Below, one piece after another: positions 49,216 through 62,590 of a stretch of DNA of 64,000 nucleotides; position 1 is the first letter of the stretch, and the number at the start of each line of letters is the position of its first letter. Below the pieces are notes generated by a model that ran no database searches, had not been told where the DNA came from, and saw only the letters and a list, made by a program, of their open reading frames with translations. The DNA lies in the NCBI RefSeq assembly GCF_028769735.1, contig NC_088200.1, positions 73,153,894 through 73,217,893 of the forward strand, given 5' to 3'. The stretch is from Zonotrichia leucophrys gambelii (taxonomy: Eukaryota; Chordata; Aves; Passeriformes; Passerellidae). The translations under genes and the position numbers were made by a program.

Positions 49216-52200
49216 GTAATACAGGAGGAGAGCTGCCACAAATAAACTTTAAAGTTGAGCCAGCTGTGTTGGTAAAAGAGACCCTTTCCCCTGCACCTTG
49301 TAACCTCTTCCATCTGCAGGTGTGGGATTTCCCGGGGCATTTTCTTTGTATGAAGGCTGTCTTTCTGCAGAAGGGGATACTTATGTCAGGCTGACTTCAT
49401 GGCAGTTAAACTCCAAATTTTCTAGCGTTGTGTAATGGCCAGAGAATTTCTAGCCTGCCACATTGTCAGCTTGATGTTTGTAATAAGAACCATCTTTTAA
49501 CTCTATTTTTTTTATACAGTAGTCTTGGCTTCCTCACTGTTTCCTCCCAGCAGCACGGCCAGCAGACAGCATTGCCAGGCAGAGGGAAAGAGGGAGACCT
49601 CTTTCCCTGCAGGAATGAGGGAATGGGGACGTGCTACACGTACACACAGGGCTGGAGGTGCTGCTTCTGCCAGCGTCCTGCTCATCATGCTCTGACACAC
49701 AGGCAGCCAGAGCCTCCTGCAGCTTTCACAATTAGAAAGAAACCGCTGACTGTTGCTAGTAGGAATCCAGCATTCTTGACAGCACGGAGTAACTTGCTTG
49801 CTCTCCGTGGAGAGCCATTAAAAAGAAAAAAAAGAGAGAGAAAAAAATTTCACTTGCTATTTTTTTGCTTAGGTGGTTACAACTTAAAATATGCTGCTTG
49901 TTCAGGTTCACTCCTGCCTGATACCTAAGTCTATACTTTGAAGATAAAAGGGATTTTTTTTGTTTTTAAACTTTTCATTCAGCAGTTCAGATATATGTAA
50001 GTGCTGAGCTTCACATGCAAACTGCAGTACCTCATGCTGAGGGGTTGTGTCGGTTTCACTACTCTTTTCTGCTCAGATTGTGTTAAACTACTCATTCTGA
50101 CTTCTGTGTTTGCTGGTTAGTTTGTGAAGCAGTTCTGCCCAGGGCTAAGGGCTCATTTGCACAGTGGCTGTTTTGCTCTGCTTCTAAAAGCCCCACAATA
50201 ACTGGGAAACAACTCCAGAGGCTGTGAATGGCTAAGGATGAAGGGTTTCTCCCTCTCCATTTATTTGAATTTTGAAATAGAATTAGGGAAAAAAAAAAAA
50301 AAAAAGAAGCTGTGATTTTTCTTTTCCTCTGAGTGGTTCAAGAACTTATGGCAACTCACTATATGAGGAATATAATAAATAAACAGATTCTTGGTATTTC
50401 CTCTAGCTCAGCCCATTCAGCTCCATAAAATCTGGCAGGGCTTGGCTCTCCAGTTCTTTCTTGCAGTTGCAAGAATTGAGGGCTGGAATTTCTTCCCCAG
50501 AGTGCTCTCATCATTTAGTTTCATAGTGCTTCTCCTTGACAGCCAGTGCTTGGTGATTTTTTTTTCATTCTGTGTCTGAAGTATTTTGGGTAATTGCCCT
50601 GTGTACAGACTGAAGCATCACAGTTAGCTAACTTCATTTACAACAGTTTATATGCTGAGTCAGTCCGCATACAAACCTCTCCTATGCAAAGAGAAAAAAA
50701 TTTGGATTGATTTGAGAGAGATGTGAAATGAAGCCAAAGACTTAGAAAGATGTTTTGGTGGCAAATGCGTATGATGATTACTTTTGGATTCTTGCTTGCA
50801 AGTAACTTGATTTCCATGGTGCACTCCAGCTGTGTGCTGCCATGGCTTTGCCCCTCTCAGCTCTTTTTGGTTGTCCACGATTTCCCAGGAACTGCTTGCT
50901 GTTCACACTCCTGCGTTCAAGGACTCTGATTGTTACAGAACCTGTTGTAACGGTATCAGTCCACTGTGTTGTCACCTCAGGTTATGTGCGTGTCACCTCT
51001 CCAGCCACAGAACAAGTCCCTGTGGCATGATACTCAGGTTTGTCTGCTTATCTTGGGAAGACTTTCTGTGGTTTTCATGGCAAGGACTGAGGCAAAGACT
51101 CGAGTCAGTGCTCTTGGTAAGTCAATTCAACCTCTGTACTAACATGCAGTGAGTACACACATCCTCCTTGTTACCTGGGTCATCCCACTGTCTTAGAAAT
51201 CCATGTGCAATTCAGGCTGCCTTCTCCTTGCCATAATTTTTACAAGTCCTACCCAGATTCTAGGACTGATGGCAGATAAACGATGTGAAGGTGAATCTCA
51301 CCCCAAAGAACTGTTTAGGGAAGCAGGGGGTGAAATGGTGCTTGCAAGAAAGCAGCGCATTCTATTCAGACCTTTTGAGGTGGGTGCAGGCTTTTCAAAA
51401 ACAAGAGAGCACTGACAGAAATGGCCTGAACAAGGCCTTGAAGGTGTAAAAAGCAACTTTTTTAGTCTGTGTTAACTGGGAGGAGGCATGCAGAGGGCAG
51501 TACTCTAGGCAGATGCTTGTCAGTCTGGATAACAGAGGTGATGGAAGGTTGAGGAAAGCTTTTTAGCTGCTGGTAGGGGTTAGGAAGAGTTGTTACACAG
51601 GTAGCAGAGCTCCAGAAGGGCAGCACAGCCTGGAGGGGCTTGGGATCAAATAGAGCACATGCAGGTAATGGAGAGGTGAGGGAAGTTAGCACCATGACTG
51701 ACAGGCAGTAACATGACCTTACCCTTAATGAAAGGCAGCATGTCACACTTAATTCACAATAAGTGACCTATCCCCGAAAAATGCTTCAAAAGCAGTCTTT
51801 TCCCACTGGTTGTGGACATGAAATACAAATTATTTAATGGGAGGCGTCCTAGGCTGTAATGTTTATTTGCCATTAGGGTGAGATTTTCCTTTGAGTTGAC
51901 TTCTCCATGCAGATCTCCCGCTGGCTTTCCCTGTACCACAAATTAGTTGAGAACACCAGTGCACCTTTTGTGAAGGCTGAACCAGCTGCAGGCACGCCTC
52001 TGGAGCAGATGAACCTCTACTTAGATTCCAGTTTGCTGTAACTCATTAATTCACCCTCAATCTTATTCCACAGGCATTCTGGAGCTGTATCTGCCTGTTG
52101 GCAGCATTGTTTCTTCTGGTACAGAAATAATTTGGGGGTTTACTTGTGCTGTGAAACTGCTACCACGCTTCCTCATTGTGCAGGACTAACACTGAAGCGG

Positions 52201-53869
52201 GTTCACACTGTTTGTCATTATGGTAAAGAGCAGCTGTGCAGGTTAATCAGCTGCTAATTAGACAGTGAGATATCAGGCAGTGAGCATGGAGGCAGTGGTT
52301 ACATGCAGCAAGGTGGTTGTAACCACTTTAGCCCCTACCAGCTGCAGGATAAGAGGGTCTGGAACCTGCTTTTCTTTGGATTTATCTATTATCTTTTATG
52401 TTGGCATGCGTCATGGTCTGAAAGAAAAGGTCAGCAAAAGGTGCTGGATCCTTCAGATTTGGAGACATCTCACTTTGAAACAGTGGTACTGCCTTGGATG
52501 AGGGAAATAATTTTCAGTAGCACTCAGAAGCGTGGAAATTCCCATTGGAGTTCCGATCAGCCTTCGGACACCGTGGATGTTAGCACTGGAGTCTGCAAAG
52601 AAGAACCTACAGTTCAATTCTATTGCACGCACTGATGGAAAGTTATTATGAGATCAAAATGAAACCCAGTGGTTACTGATAAAAGGGACTAAAATTTCTT
52701 TTATGCAGGGTTCATACTTGAGAGCAATTTTTATTTTTTATTTTGAGAGCAATTGCTTTTCTGTTGCTAGTTTTTTAGGCCTGATTGACACTCAAACAGC
52801 TGCCAAGAATACTTGGAATTCACTATAAAATAACAGCGTGGCAAGTGCATTAGACTATCGTCTTGACAGGCTTATATATTTATTATGCTAATTATGTGGG
52901 TGTAGTAATTGTATTAGGAATATCTAGATATTTTCCATCAGTAAAATCAGTACCAAGTATGGGTAAACCCGCAAAAGATTTCTCAGCTGACTCTAATCTG
53001 CAAATTTTCCTTAAACATATAATGAAAGTTCTCATTCAGCTGCAAAGCCTTTTACTTTAATTTATTTCCTCTATACAGAGATTTAGGAGCAGTAGCTATA
53101 ATAAGTATATGGACTTCTTAATTTGAAATAAGTATTAATTTATTTTATACCATTTATTAAGGAAGTAAGGGATGAGGAGTGTGGAGGGGCATCTCAGTCC
53201 AGGGTGTGTCTGCAAGGCACACTGCCATACTGCCTCCAGGAACTATTCCTACAGCACAGTCCAGCTTCACAACAGCACTGGGCTTGCAGTTGGAATCTAA
53301 TCCCTTTATGTATCTGTTTTATTTGTATCTGTTTGTTTGGTTTTTTATAGGCTTCCCTTGCCGTCAGGTCAGTGTCATTTTGCAACTGCAGGAAATGAGG
53401 TTTGCTAAGAGAGGCCAAGTGGGACTTGAAGTTGAGTACGGGGCTGCATAGTGCTTCATGCCCCAAGCATTTCAGAGAAGAGGTCATCTTCCAGGCTTAT
53501 AACAGCCATGGATAGTGACTCTGGAAGCTTATCCCAGCAGTGTCAGTGCCCTGACTGGCATTGGAATCAAACTCTTTAAATTCCTGTGTGCAGAAATGGC
53601 CTAGGAGAGGGAGGTATTAAATTCTGTATGCTTCAAGAGAATTTATCTGGGAATAAAAAAATATTTTTGCTCATGTAAAGTTTCCTTATTTAATCACTGG
53701 TTTATTTGGAGTGCCAGACAGCTAAAAGGGAAGGGAATAAAAATGACTGGGATTTGACAAATGCCTCTGAAGACAGTTATCTGATGTCTGTGTCTATTAG
53801 CAGGAAGGGCTGCTGGGGGGGCTCTAGGGGGGGTTTACAGTGTTTCAGAATGCAGACTCTTTGCCAACT
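49216..53869. other. intergenic, mostly unassigned
   Basis: Upstream flank of RAD23B. No gene recognised. Open frames up to 166 codons show no domain or splice support. A short candidate conserved block near 52.2 kb is noted under findings. Confidence 0.6.
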
Positions 53870-54430
53870 CTTCTAATATTTAGGCTTTGTTTGAGCTTCT
53901 GTCCTGTCTGTGTCCCTGCCTGTCCTGTAATAACAAGGACAAACGGGAGGCGGAAGCTGCGCATTGTCCTCTTGTCGTTCTGCAGAGCTGCTGTGGAAAG
54001 GCCAGACATCTGAATATTCCAAAGCAAGGCCAATAATTGCATGAGCCACTAGAGTGGCAAATACTGCAGCCAGCCCATTTCTATTGACTGTTGTGACAGG
54101 GTGAGTCTTCCCAGCTTCAGGACGGGACCGAGCAGTTCCAGAGTGGATTGCTGAGTGCTCTATAAAAAGCTTCTAGGAAAATGACGTCAGGAATCGTCAG
54201 CAATTAATCTGGAACATCGATTCCAAGAATAATATTTATCTGAAAAATAGTGAATCAAATCCTGCAGGTCTAGCTGGGCCTACTACGAGTAAATGAGATC
54301 AGTTTATTTTTGTATGAGTCATTAATCATATTGCAATCATCACTGTGGTTATCTGAAAATATTTTAATTTAATCAAAATGCAGTTAAAACTCATGTAAAC
54401 AAACTTGGCCTAAGCTGAACAGCCACATAC
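53870..54430. promoter_or_regulatory. candidate conserved noncoding regulatory block
   Basis: Repeat-free sequence with several recognisable binding motifs: full CRE palindrome TGACGTCA at 54182-54189, TATAAAA at 54161-54167, AP-1 TGAGTCA at 54315-54321, an overlapping ATTAATCAT, and ATTGCAATC at 54330-54338. Conservation cannot be tested here; the call rests on motif density. Confidence 0.3.
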
Positions 54431-54889
54431 ACAGACCAATCTTTTCCAATGTGGTGTAAGGAATTAAACACCAAAACAGATCTTTCTACAGAGACCTGAC
54501 TATGTATTTTTACATTACATGATTTTCAGCATGCACTTTCCAACACGTTTCTTTCTGCACTGACTGCCAGATAAAAGAGAACAATACACTATGCTCTGAA
54601 GCTTTTGTCACAGTGTTTGTAGCTTGTACAGGCCATCTGCTGTGGAGTAATGTTGCTGCTACAGTACATTGCTTTCCTAGCATATGTGTAACCTGACAGC
54701 TGGGGAGTGTGAACCCTCTGGATTCAACAGGAATTCACTTGGATGTGTAGTTATTCTGTCTACATAAAGCCTTGTGTAAAACAATACCAACTCCTAGGTC
54801 ACAGACCAAGAAAGCATAGTAGTTGACACAGATTTGGGTAGCTTCTTCCCCAAACTTTTACTTGGAGGGGAAGAATGGATTCTGGAATG

Positions 54890-55010
54890 AGTTCAGATCC
54901 TGAAGCTCAGAGCTTTGTCCAGCCAGCCTTTGAAAACCTCCCAAGATCCCACAGCCTCCTCTGGCTCCTGCTATAGTGCATAATTATTCTCATTTTTTCC
55001 TCTTCTAACC
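54890..55010 (-). mobile_element. possible old CR1 fragment, antisense
   Basis: 'GAAAACCTCCCAAGATCCC', 'CCTCCTCTGGCTCCTGC' and 'ATAATTATTCTCATTTTTTCC' resemble decayed antisense CR1. Flanking 55011-55317 is unassigned. Confidence 0.4.
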
Positions 55011-55317
55011 ATATGCTGAATTTCTCTAGGTTCTGCTGATCTCTCTACCAGGGAGTGTTCTTCACTGGGAAGACCCTGGCCCCATGCACTTGATCTCTTC
55101 CCCACAGGCACAAGGAGCTGTGACCCACTCCACACCATTCTCTGTTCCACGTTGATCCAGCCCTAGCCCCACGGACCCGGCTCTCAGGGTGATTATTGCA
55201 GTCCTACAGTTCCAGTGGCCTCCCCTGAGCCCGTCTGTTCTGCCTGGGACCCCAAACAGGACACAGTGCCCCAGTGAAGCCTGGTGGGTGCTGAGCACAG
55301 GAGATCCTCCCTGCACC

Positions 55318-56757
55318 ATGGATAGAAGAGAAAATACATGCAAGTCTGTGGGGATAGATCCCAGAATCCTGAGGGAATTGGCTGATGTTGCCAAGCCACT
55401 CTCCATCACATCTGAAAAGTCATGGCAGTCAAAGGAATTTTCTTGCCTGGAAAAAAGGAAGCATCACTCCTGTTTTTAAAACCGGGAGAAAGGAAGGCAC
55501 AAGGAGCTACAGACCAGTGAGCCTCACCTCTGTGCCTGGGAAAATCATGGACCAGGTCCTTTTGAAGGAATGCTAGGGCACATGGAAGACAAGGAGGTGT
55601 TCTAAGATGTCCAGCATGGCTTCCCTAAGGGAAAATTGTCCCTGCCCATCTGGTGGCCCTCTGTGATGGAGTGACTGCAATGGTCAGCAAGGGAAGACTG
55701 ACCAACATCATCCACCTGGATTTCTGTGAGGCCTTTGGAGACACCTGGGTTTGAGGGGTGCAGGATTGAGTAGAGGAGGAGCTGGATGGATGGACACAGC
55801 CAGGGAGTTGTGGTCAGTGATTCCATGTCCAGCTGGAGCCTGGTGATGAGTGGTCTCCCTCAGGGCTTTGTTCTGGGACTGGGGATCTTCAATACCTTCC
55901 TGAGTGACACAGACAGGGAGAGCAGCTGGCACCAAGCTGCAGGTACAGTGACACACCTGAAGGATGGGGCCAGCCAGGGGCACCTGGACAAGCTCAAGAA
56001 TGGGAACCAAAGAACCCAATGAGGTTCAGCAAGTCCAAGTGCCAGGTGCTGCACCTGGGGCAATCCCAGACACGAGCGCAGACTGGAAGAAGAACTCATT
56101 GAGAGAAGGACTTTGGAGTTCTTCTGGTGGAATATAAAGGTGAACATGAGCCCTGAAGGCCAGCTACACCCTGGGCTGCACCAAAAGTAAGGGGGAAGAC
56201 ATGTCAAGGGAAGTGATTGTTCCTCTCTATCCTGCCCTCGAGAGACTCTACCTGGAGAGCTGCATCCAGCTCTGGATTCCTCAGAACAAGAAAGATGTGG
56301 ACCACTTAGAGCTGGTCCAGAGGAGGCCACAAAGACGCTCAGAAGGCTGGAGCACCTGTATTAAGGAGAGACAAGCTGAGAGAGTTGAGGTTGCTCAGCC
56401 TGGAGAGGTGAAGGCAAACCTTAGAGCGCTTTCCAGTACCTAAAAGGGCTACAAGAGACCTGGAGAGAGATTTTTTTACAAGAACATGTAGGGATAAAAC
56501 AAGGGGGAATAGCTTTAAGCTGAAAGAGGGCAGATATTTGGAGGAAAATCTTAATTCAGGTTGTAGGGAGGCCCTGACACAGACATGACCAGGGAATCTG
56601 TGAGTGCTCTGGAAGTGTTCAAGGCCAGGCCATATGGGGCCCAGGGCTACCTGATCCAGTGGATGGCATCCCTGCTCTTGGGGATGGAGGGGAGGGATGG
56701 AATTAGGTTATCTTAGGGATCTCTTCCAACCTAAACCTTTCCAAGATTCTCTGAAAA
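55318..56757 (+). mobile_element. CR1 LINE, sense, with decayed reverse transcriptase ORF2
   Basis: About 1.4 kb in sense orientation. ORF2 remnants include SITPVFKTGRKEG and SYRPVSLTSVPGKIMDQVLL, the conserved early part of the CR1 reverse transcriptase, followed by a stop in GAATGCTAGGGC. Later blocks (CAGCATGGCTTCCCTAAGGG, GCCAGGTGCTGCACCTGGG, CTGGTCCAGAGGAGGCCAC) lead to the 3' end near CTTCCAACCTAAACC. Frameshifts make it inactive. It is 5'-truncated, as is usual for CR1. Confidence 0.92.
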
Positions 56758-59740
56758 TCTCCTTGTGGGAGGAATGAGGGGAGCCCAGAGGGCTGGCCAG
56801 AAGTGCTGAGATGTGGGAAAAGCCTGTGGGACTTTGCCCTGCAGCCTCCCAGGGAGACAGGAGGTACTACCCAATGAACCTTCTTACCTCACGTGCCCGG
56901 AGTTCACTGCCCCAGACAGAGTGACCTGGTGGAGCCCTGGGAATCACAGGATCATTAGGTGCCTTCTGGGTGCACGTAAAATCATCAGGGACCTCTCCCA
57001 GGCTCAAAAATGTCCTGAGAGTGGCCTGACACTGTCATCAGCCACCTCACTCAACCCCCTTCGGACAAATCCCGCCCAGGCCAATGGAATTGCATAAGAC
57101 AAGATTTTCTAGCACACCCCTGAGCTGAATATCCTCTACTCCTGGAATTCCCCTGCTTCTTCATCCCTGCCTTTGGGCTAAAACTCCTGGTAACAGTGTC
57201 AGTGGAAACTGACAGGAAGAACGCACCAAGTACTTCATTTTTGCCTGCATTTGCTGTCAATGTACTGCTGAACCCATTTGTCATAATTTCTTTACCTGAT
57301 TTACTTCTTACATAGCAGCAGGAGCACTTCTTGAACCCCGGCTTAGCTTCAGTTCTTCTGATCACACCTCTGCACACCTCAGCAGAAATAATAATATAAT
57401 CTCTGCCATAACCTCTCCTAATTCCTACTGTGCTTATAATTTTTTTTTCCATTGCTCTGCCATTAATTCTCTTTTTAGCCAAGCCAGCCTCCTAAAATAT
57501 CTGTTATGTTTTTTCCTTGAGCATCAGCAAGGACTTTTTTTTGAGCTTCTTTGCCCTTCAAACCCCACAAGAGCTGGCTCCCATAAGAGCTACCTCACAC
57601 CTACCTCTTTCCTGAGTAAGCCACAACTTTCTGTAGTGAGGGTCAGGGCTATTGCCCTTCCTGGTCCCCACCCTGGTCCAGGATCTTGAACTCCCCTGGG
57701 TCTGGATCATTGCAGTTGTGCCCTGACCAGTTCTTCCTTATTTTTAAGTAGCATTTTAAGTAACATATCCAGACCAGCATAATCCCAGTCAGTATATCTA
57801 ACATCTGTGTTATCCCTGACATCCTCTAGGAATCTCCCTAATGGCCTTTCCCTTGCTGCAGGTGCCAGGGATGATGAATCCCTCCAGGAGAACCAATTCT
57901 AGGGGCCAGAAACTCGACCATGGCAGGAGCACTGTAGGGCTCTCTCCCACACTGTGCTCTATCTCAAATGTAGAATGCAGGAGTATGAGACAGGGCTAGC
58001 ATACCAAATATGAGTCCCTAGTTTCCTAGAAATATCTTAAAACATAATAAAATCAGGCATTTTGCTGTAGGCTTTGTGTTGTTGTTCTGTTCAGGGTATT
58101 TTACTCCATACAACTCTCCTAATTAATTATGATGAGTCAGAAATTGCTTCTCCTGTAACTGAATGTCTTCCTGTCTGCTGTATAATGTGTTTGTGATCAG
58201 TTTAAACCTGTTTAGTCTTGGGCCAGCACGACCACTTAGGTTTTCAGCATTCATTTGTATTCAGGTACAGTAATTGTACTACTCTCCGCTTGCATTTTGT
58301 GAGACTAAATATGCCAAACTTCCGTAGTTTTGCCTTCTTTCTCATGAATATTTTAGTTGTTATTCTCTGCAGTTGTTCTGAGTTGTTTCAATGTTTCTTG
58401 AACTTGAGCTGGAGCCTCTGCAGCATCTCACTGGTGTGGTTTGTGCTTCTGGATCTTGCTTTGCACCTGCCCTGTGGAACTGCTTGAGTTTCTCACAGCT
58501 TTCTTCTTAGTGACATGTTGATACATTTAGGACACAGATACACACACTTTCCTGTCTCTTTCAGCAGTTTTCAACCACTGATCTCACAGAAATTCTTACT
58601 ATTGTTACCAAACAAGGGTCTGGAATTTATGCTGCTTGCATTTATACACTTTCTTCCAGTTTTCAGAGGAACATCTTTTTCCACATGGACAGTGTCTGTA
58701 AACTGTGAGCTAATACTCCTAAGTTTCTGCAAGGTGTTTCCACATTTTGCAAGGAAGGAAACTCACAGTGAATGCCCAGGGAATTTCTCAAAGATCTCAT
58801 TCCTGAAATAAGGTCCTCTCTCTGCACCTCTTTTCCTACTCTTCCTGGAGTCAGCTCCTTACCTGTTGGACCTTGATTGCCATTCATGCCAGTAATGCTA
58901 ATTATTTCTCAGATGACCTTGAGTTACGTGGATAATGTTTTGTCTGTGCAAAGGGCATCAGCAGAATATCCAGTATTTTTTGATGGCTCTTGGTACTCAA
59001 GGCTATTTTTATGTTTAGAATTGCTTCAGATGGCTTGGGCTGAATGATACTGCTGTGCCTAGACACTCTTAACACCCAAGTGGATACAAATACACATATC
59101 CCTGTTCTGTTGTCTTCTGTTGTCTGTTGTCTTCCCTTTTACATTGTCAATGTAATTTTTTAGGAAGGCATCCACAGACATTTGCACACAACAGCCACAG
59201 CAAGTGCTTGAATGCAAATGGGGCAGCAGCAGGCTCACAGGGAGCAGTGCCTTGCTTCATTAGGTGGCTGAGGAACGTGCTGGGTGCTATCTTTAAGAGA
59301 GATCTGCACAGATTCTTAGTTGGCTGCAGTGCACATTCCAGTTGAGCACTACTTACCAGCCAAATTTCAAGGTTCAGCAAGCAATTGAGCTAGGGCAGAC
59401 GGAATAATTACAGAGTTGTGAAAAGGCTGAAATGTAAAATAGATGAACAGATTGTTCCCTCTACCTGTCAACCTTGGTGGGGGGAAAAATGTTCAGCTTC
59501 TAGGTAGTGGCAGGCTCTTAGCTCAGGGGGGCCTTCCCTCTCTCCCACAGCCCAGAATCATGCTTCAGACTGCACTGCACACAGCAGTCTCTCATCTTTA
59601 GTTAGTGTATTTTGTGTTCTGACACCAGCTTATCACCAGGACTCGTGTGCCCAGGTCCCTGCAATATACCATGCCCAAGGGTGCTGTTCCCAAGCAGAGT
59701 CTCTCAAGTCCACCTGGCCATTTCATATTTAGGGTTTGGT
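56758..59740. other. intergenic, possible ancient repeats
   Basis: No gene recognised. The stretch 57.64-58.52 kb has hints of a very old antisense CR1-like element (for example AAACTTCCGTAGTTTTGCC, then CTTGAACTTGAGCTGGAGCC), too weak to call. Confidence 0.45.
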
Positions 59741-60109
59741 TGTCGCAGACATCTTTTCATTAAAATCCTTTCATTAGGATTTTTCCTGCTGAAGCTGAGG
59801 AGTTTCAGCAACCAAATGTAAACAATGGTTATCTGCTGCTGTGGAACGCAACAGGTGGATCCGTGCTTGGTCTCCTGTGGATGTTTGGATTTACTGACCT
59901 GCTCTCACTCTCTGCCGAGAGACACATCTTTGTTATCCTTCTTCTCTATTCTTAGCTTAGCTAGCCTTCTGAGAACTTTTCTTTCTATTCTTTTTAGTAT
60001 AGTCATAATGTTATATATATATCATAAAATAATAACTCAAGCCTTCTGAACACGGAGTCAACATTTTTGTCTCTCTCTCATCCTGAAAACCCCTGTGACC
60101 ACGGTCACA
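59741..60109 (+). mobile_element. solo LTR of the same ERV family
   Basis: Starts TGTCGCAGACA and ends GGTCACA, about 369 bp. It contains GGTTATCTGCTGCTGTGG (shared with 1-211) and CATAAAATAATAACTCAAGCC, then CTTCTGAACACGGAGTCAAC (shared with the end of 4942-5773). No internal viral sequence is beside it. No clear target-site duplication was seen. Confidence 0.85.
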
Positions 60110-62590
60110 CTTGATCCCTACTGATCCAACCTTTTCTAGTGCTAGCTGAGCCACCTTTAGCTGATATGCCCTTCCCCATTGCAGCTCTTCTGCCTCTGTC
60201 TGCACTGTAGTGAGGGATTGCAGTACACAAGAGGGTACCAGGTTTGGCTCCAGTTTCCCATGGTTACCACTGAAATCAAACATGAATAAAACAGAGGGCT
60301 GATTTCCTTGGGATTTAGTAGCTTTTTTTTTTTTTTCTCCTCTTTGCTCCCAACTGGTTAAAATCTTTCCTTCTTTTCTTTTTCTGCAGTTTCCAACTGC
60401 AAGTTTAAGAAGTGGTTCAGAGGAGTGGGGAGGATGCTTGACTGGGGCTAAAGATGCCTGCCTGCTAATCCTGCCCAAAGTAAATGGTCAGCTAATGGTT
60501 TTGATTTTAGCTGTATGTGGCTAAATCCTCTCCCATTGAGCACACTCTGCAAAATGCAACTACTTGAAAATTAGCTTCACAATTTTTTTTTTAATTAAAA
60601 TGAAAGAGGAAATTAAATTACTGCCAGTGAGAACAGAAGTAACAGTCATTCACTAATTGTTTGTCAGAAAACAGGTTCAGTGAAGGGGAAAATCAAACTT
60701 GATCGGTATTGCTGGGTTTGTCTTCATACTTTCTTGGCTAAATGGTGTTTTCTGAGATCAAGGAGAGAGCCAAACAACAGCAATTCTGTTTCAAGATTTA
60801 TGCAGAGTTTGCTTGCATGTCAGGTTACAAATATTGGTAGTTACAGTGGCACTTCATTTCTGCTACAATTGTCACATACAAATAAGATTATTGAAAGTGC
60901 AAGAGGCATGAAAGGGATAATTTGCTTGAGGTAAGAACTTTAAAAAAGCTGAGCATAAAGTCATTCAAGTTGGGTTTAAAGGGCAAACATCAGATCAGGC
61001 AAAACAGGCAGACTTTAACCAAGCTTTAGTGAGACTCAGTGGAGACGTCATGTTGTCCAAGTTAACTGGCACTGAGGAGAGAAATTAGAGTTATCAGGAT
61101 TATAAATTTATCAGTTATAAATTTTTATAAATCAGTTATAAATTTTTCTTTCTCCTGAGCACTGCTGCTGCATGGTTGCTGTAAGAGAAAAGCCTGAAGG
61201 GACCTGCTTCCACAGAAGTGCACACTTCAAAAAGGAGCAGAAGAGAAGTAATGGGGAAAACAGAAACAGCCTGGCAGTGGAGCAACAATAGTACATGTTC
61301 AACAGCACTTCACATTGAGAGGCAAAAGACCCAAATAACCACAACCCTCAGCAGTGTGCTGCTTCTTATAAGGGATGGGGCTTTCACGTTTCCAGCTGGA
61401 GCACAAGAGACAGGCAGCTCATGTGAATTACATGTTCATCCATGTACAAATGCCACCCAATGCACTCAGGGTGGATTAAACCTCTTCCACCTGCTGAGAA
61501 CAGGACAGAGGACGTGTCCTGTGCATGGAAACCCCAGTGATACCAGCCCCAGCTGTTCAGCACAGCAGCCATGCACGATTGCTGCAGCTGGTTGCCATGG
61601 CTCAGGCCGTTCTGGGATCTCATCAGAGACCTCCAGCTTTGCAGAAGACACTCTCAGTGTCCTGGAGAAAAAAGAAGACAGGGAAAAGGACCCTCCAAAA
61701 AAGCAGCAAGCTCCACAGCCAAGACTGCAGTGGGGATTATTTGGCTTAGCATGAAGATTCGGGTCTCCATTCCCCAAGGAAAACAATTATGTTGTTCACC
61801 CCTATAGTAAAAACTTAATTGTAATATGATAAGTGCTGTTTCATCCAATATGCACATATTGACTGTTTTGGGTTGGGAAAAATAGTTAGCTCATGCCTCA
61901 AGATGCACTTCTCAAGTGTCTGATTGCTGCTTCAGGTAGGAGATTCCCAAATCTTACTGCTCACTTACTGCACTGCCTCATTTTTCTCTGCCAAGTGATG
62001 TTGCCACTTGCTCTCTGAAGTGGGAGCGCCACAGAAACCTTACTGCTTTGTGAATGTCATGGAATTTGTCAGTGTAACAGTCCAAACTTGCACAGCAGAA
62101 ATCTGGAGTCGCGTAAAATAAACTAGAAATCTCACTTTTGTGGGCCTTCAAAGGACATAAAGTCCTTTGGAATCTTTTATCCCTGGAGTTTTATTTCTCA
62201 GTGTCCTGCCATTTACAACTAAGATGTAAATCTTAGACCATCTGTACTTGCAGGTTTGTTGTAGCTTCTTCTCATGTCTCTCATCTTTGAAGCGTAAGTC
62301 TTGTTTAAAGATAAGACTCCTGTCCTAACTTTGGGACCCAAGCAGAGGGGTTACTGTCTTCAAAGGAATCTTGCTGGAGAAACTTTTTCAAAAGCTGTGA
62401 AGCTGGTGCCCAACTCCCTCTTTCTTGAAATAGGTATTCCCTCTTTGCATGGAATTGAGATGTCAATTTACTGTTTTACATCCTTCTTTTATCCATCTTG
62501 TTTTTTTTCCCCATTCCCTGGAGAGCTGCCCAGTCCCAAGAAGCTTTGGGGGATGGTTTTTTCCCAATTCTTCTGTCACTTTGTTAGGAA
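60110..62590. other. intergenic, nothing recognised
   Basis: AT-rich unique DNA with a T-run near 60328 and a short TATAAATTTAT/ATCAGTTATAAATTTTT repeat at 61100-61147. An 8-bp perfect hairpin (CAAAGGAC/GTCCTTTG) lies at 62149-62169. Confidence 0.55.

Noticed and set aside
49428..49928. 166-codon plus-strand frame upstream of RAD23B
   Set aside because: No domain, no splice or promoter support, and its composition is that of noncoding DNA.
55860..56330. 156-codon minus-strand frame
   Set aside because: It is the antisense of the CR1 element, whose sense strand carries the recognised reverse transcriptase remnants.
60011..60478. 155-codon minus-strand frame
   Set aside because: Partly antisense LTR, with a poly-Lys run from a T tract. 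No gene support.
62149..62169. Perfect 8-bp hairpin CAAAGGAC/GTCCTTTG
   Set aside because: Short inverted repeats of this size are expected by chance in 64 kb. No RNA gene context was found.
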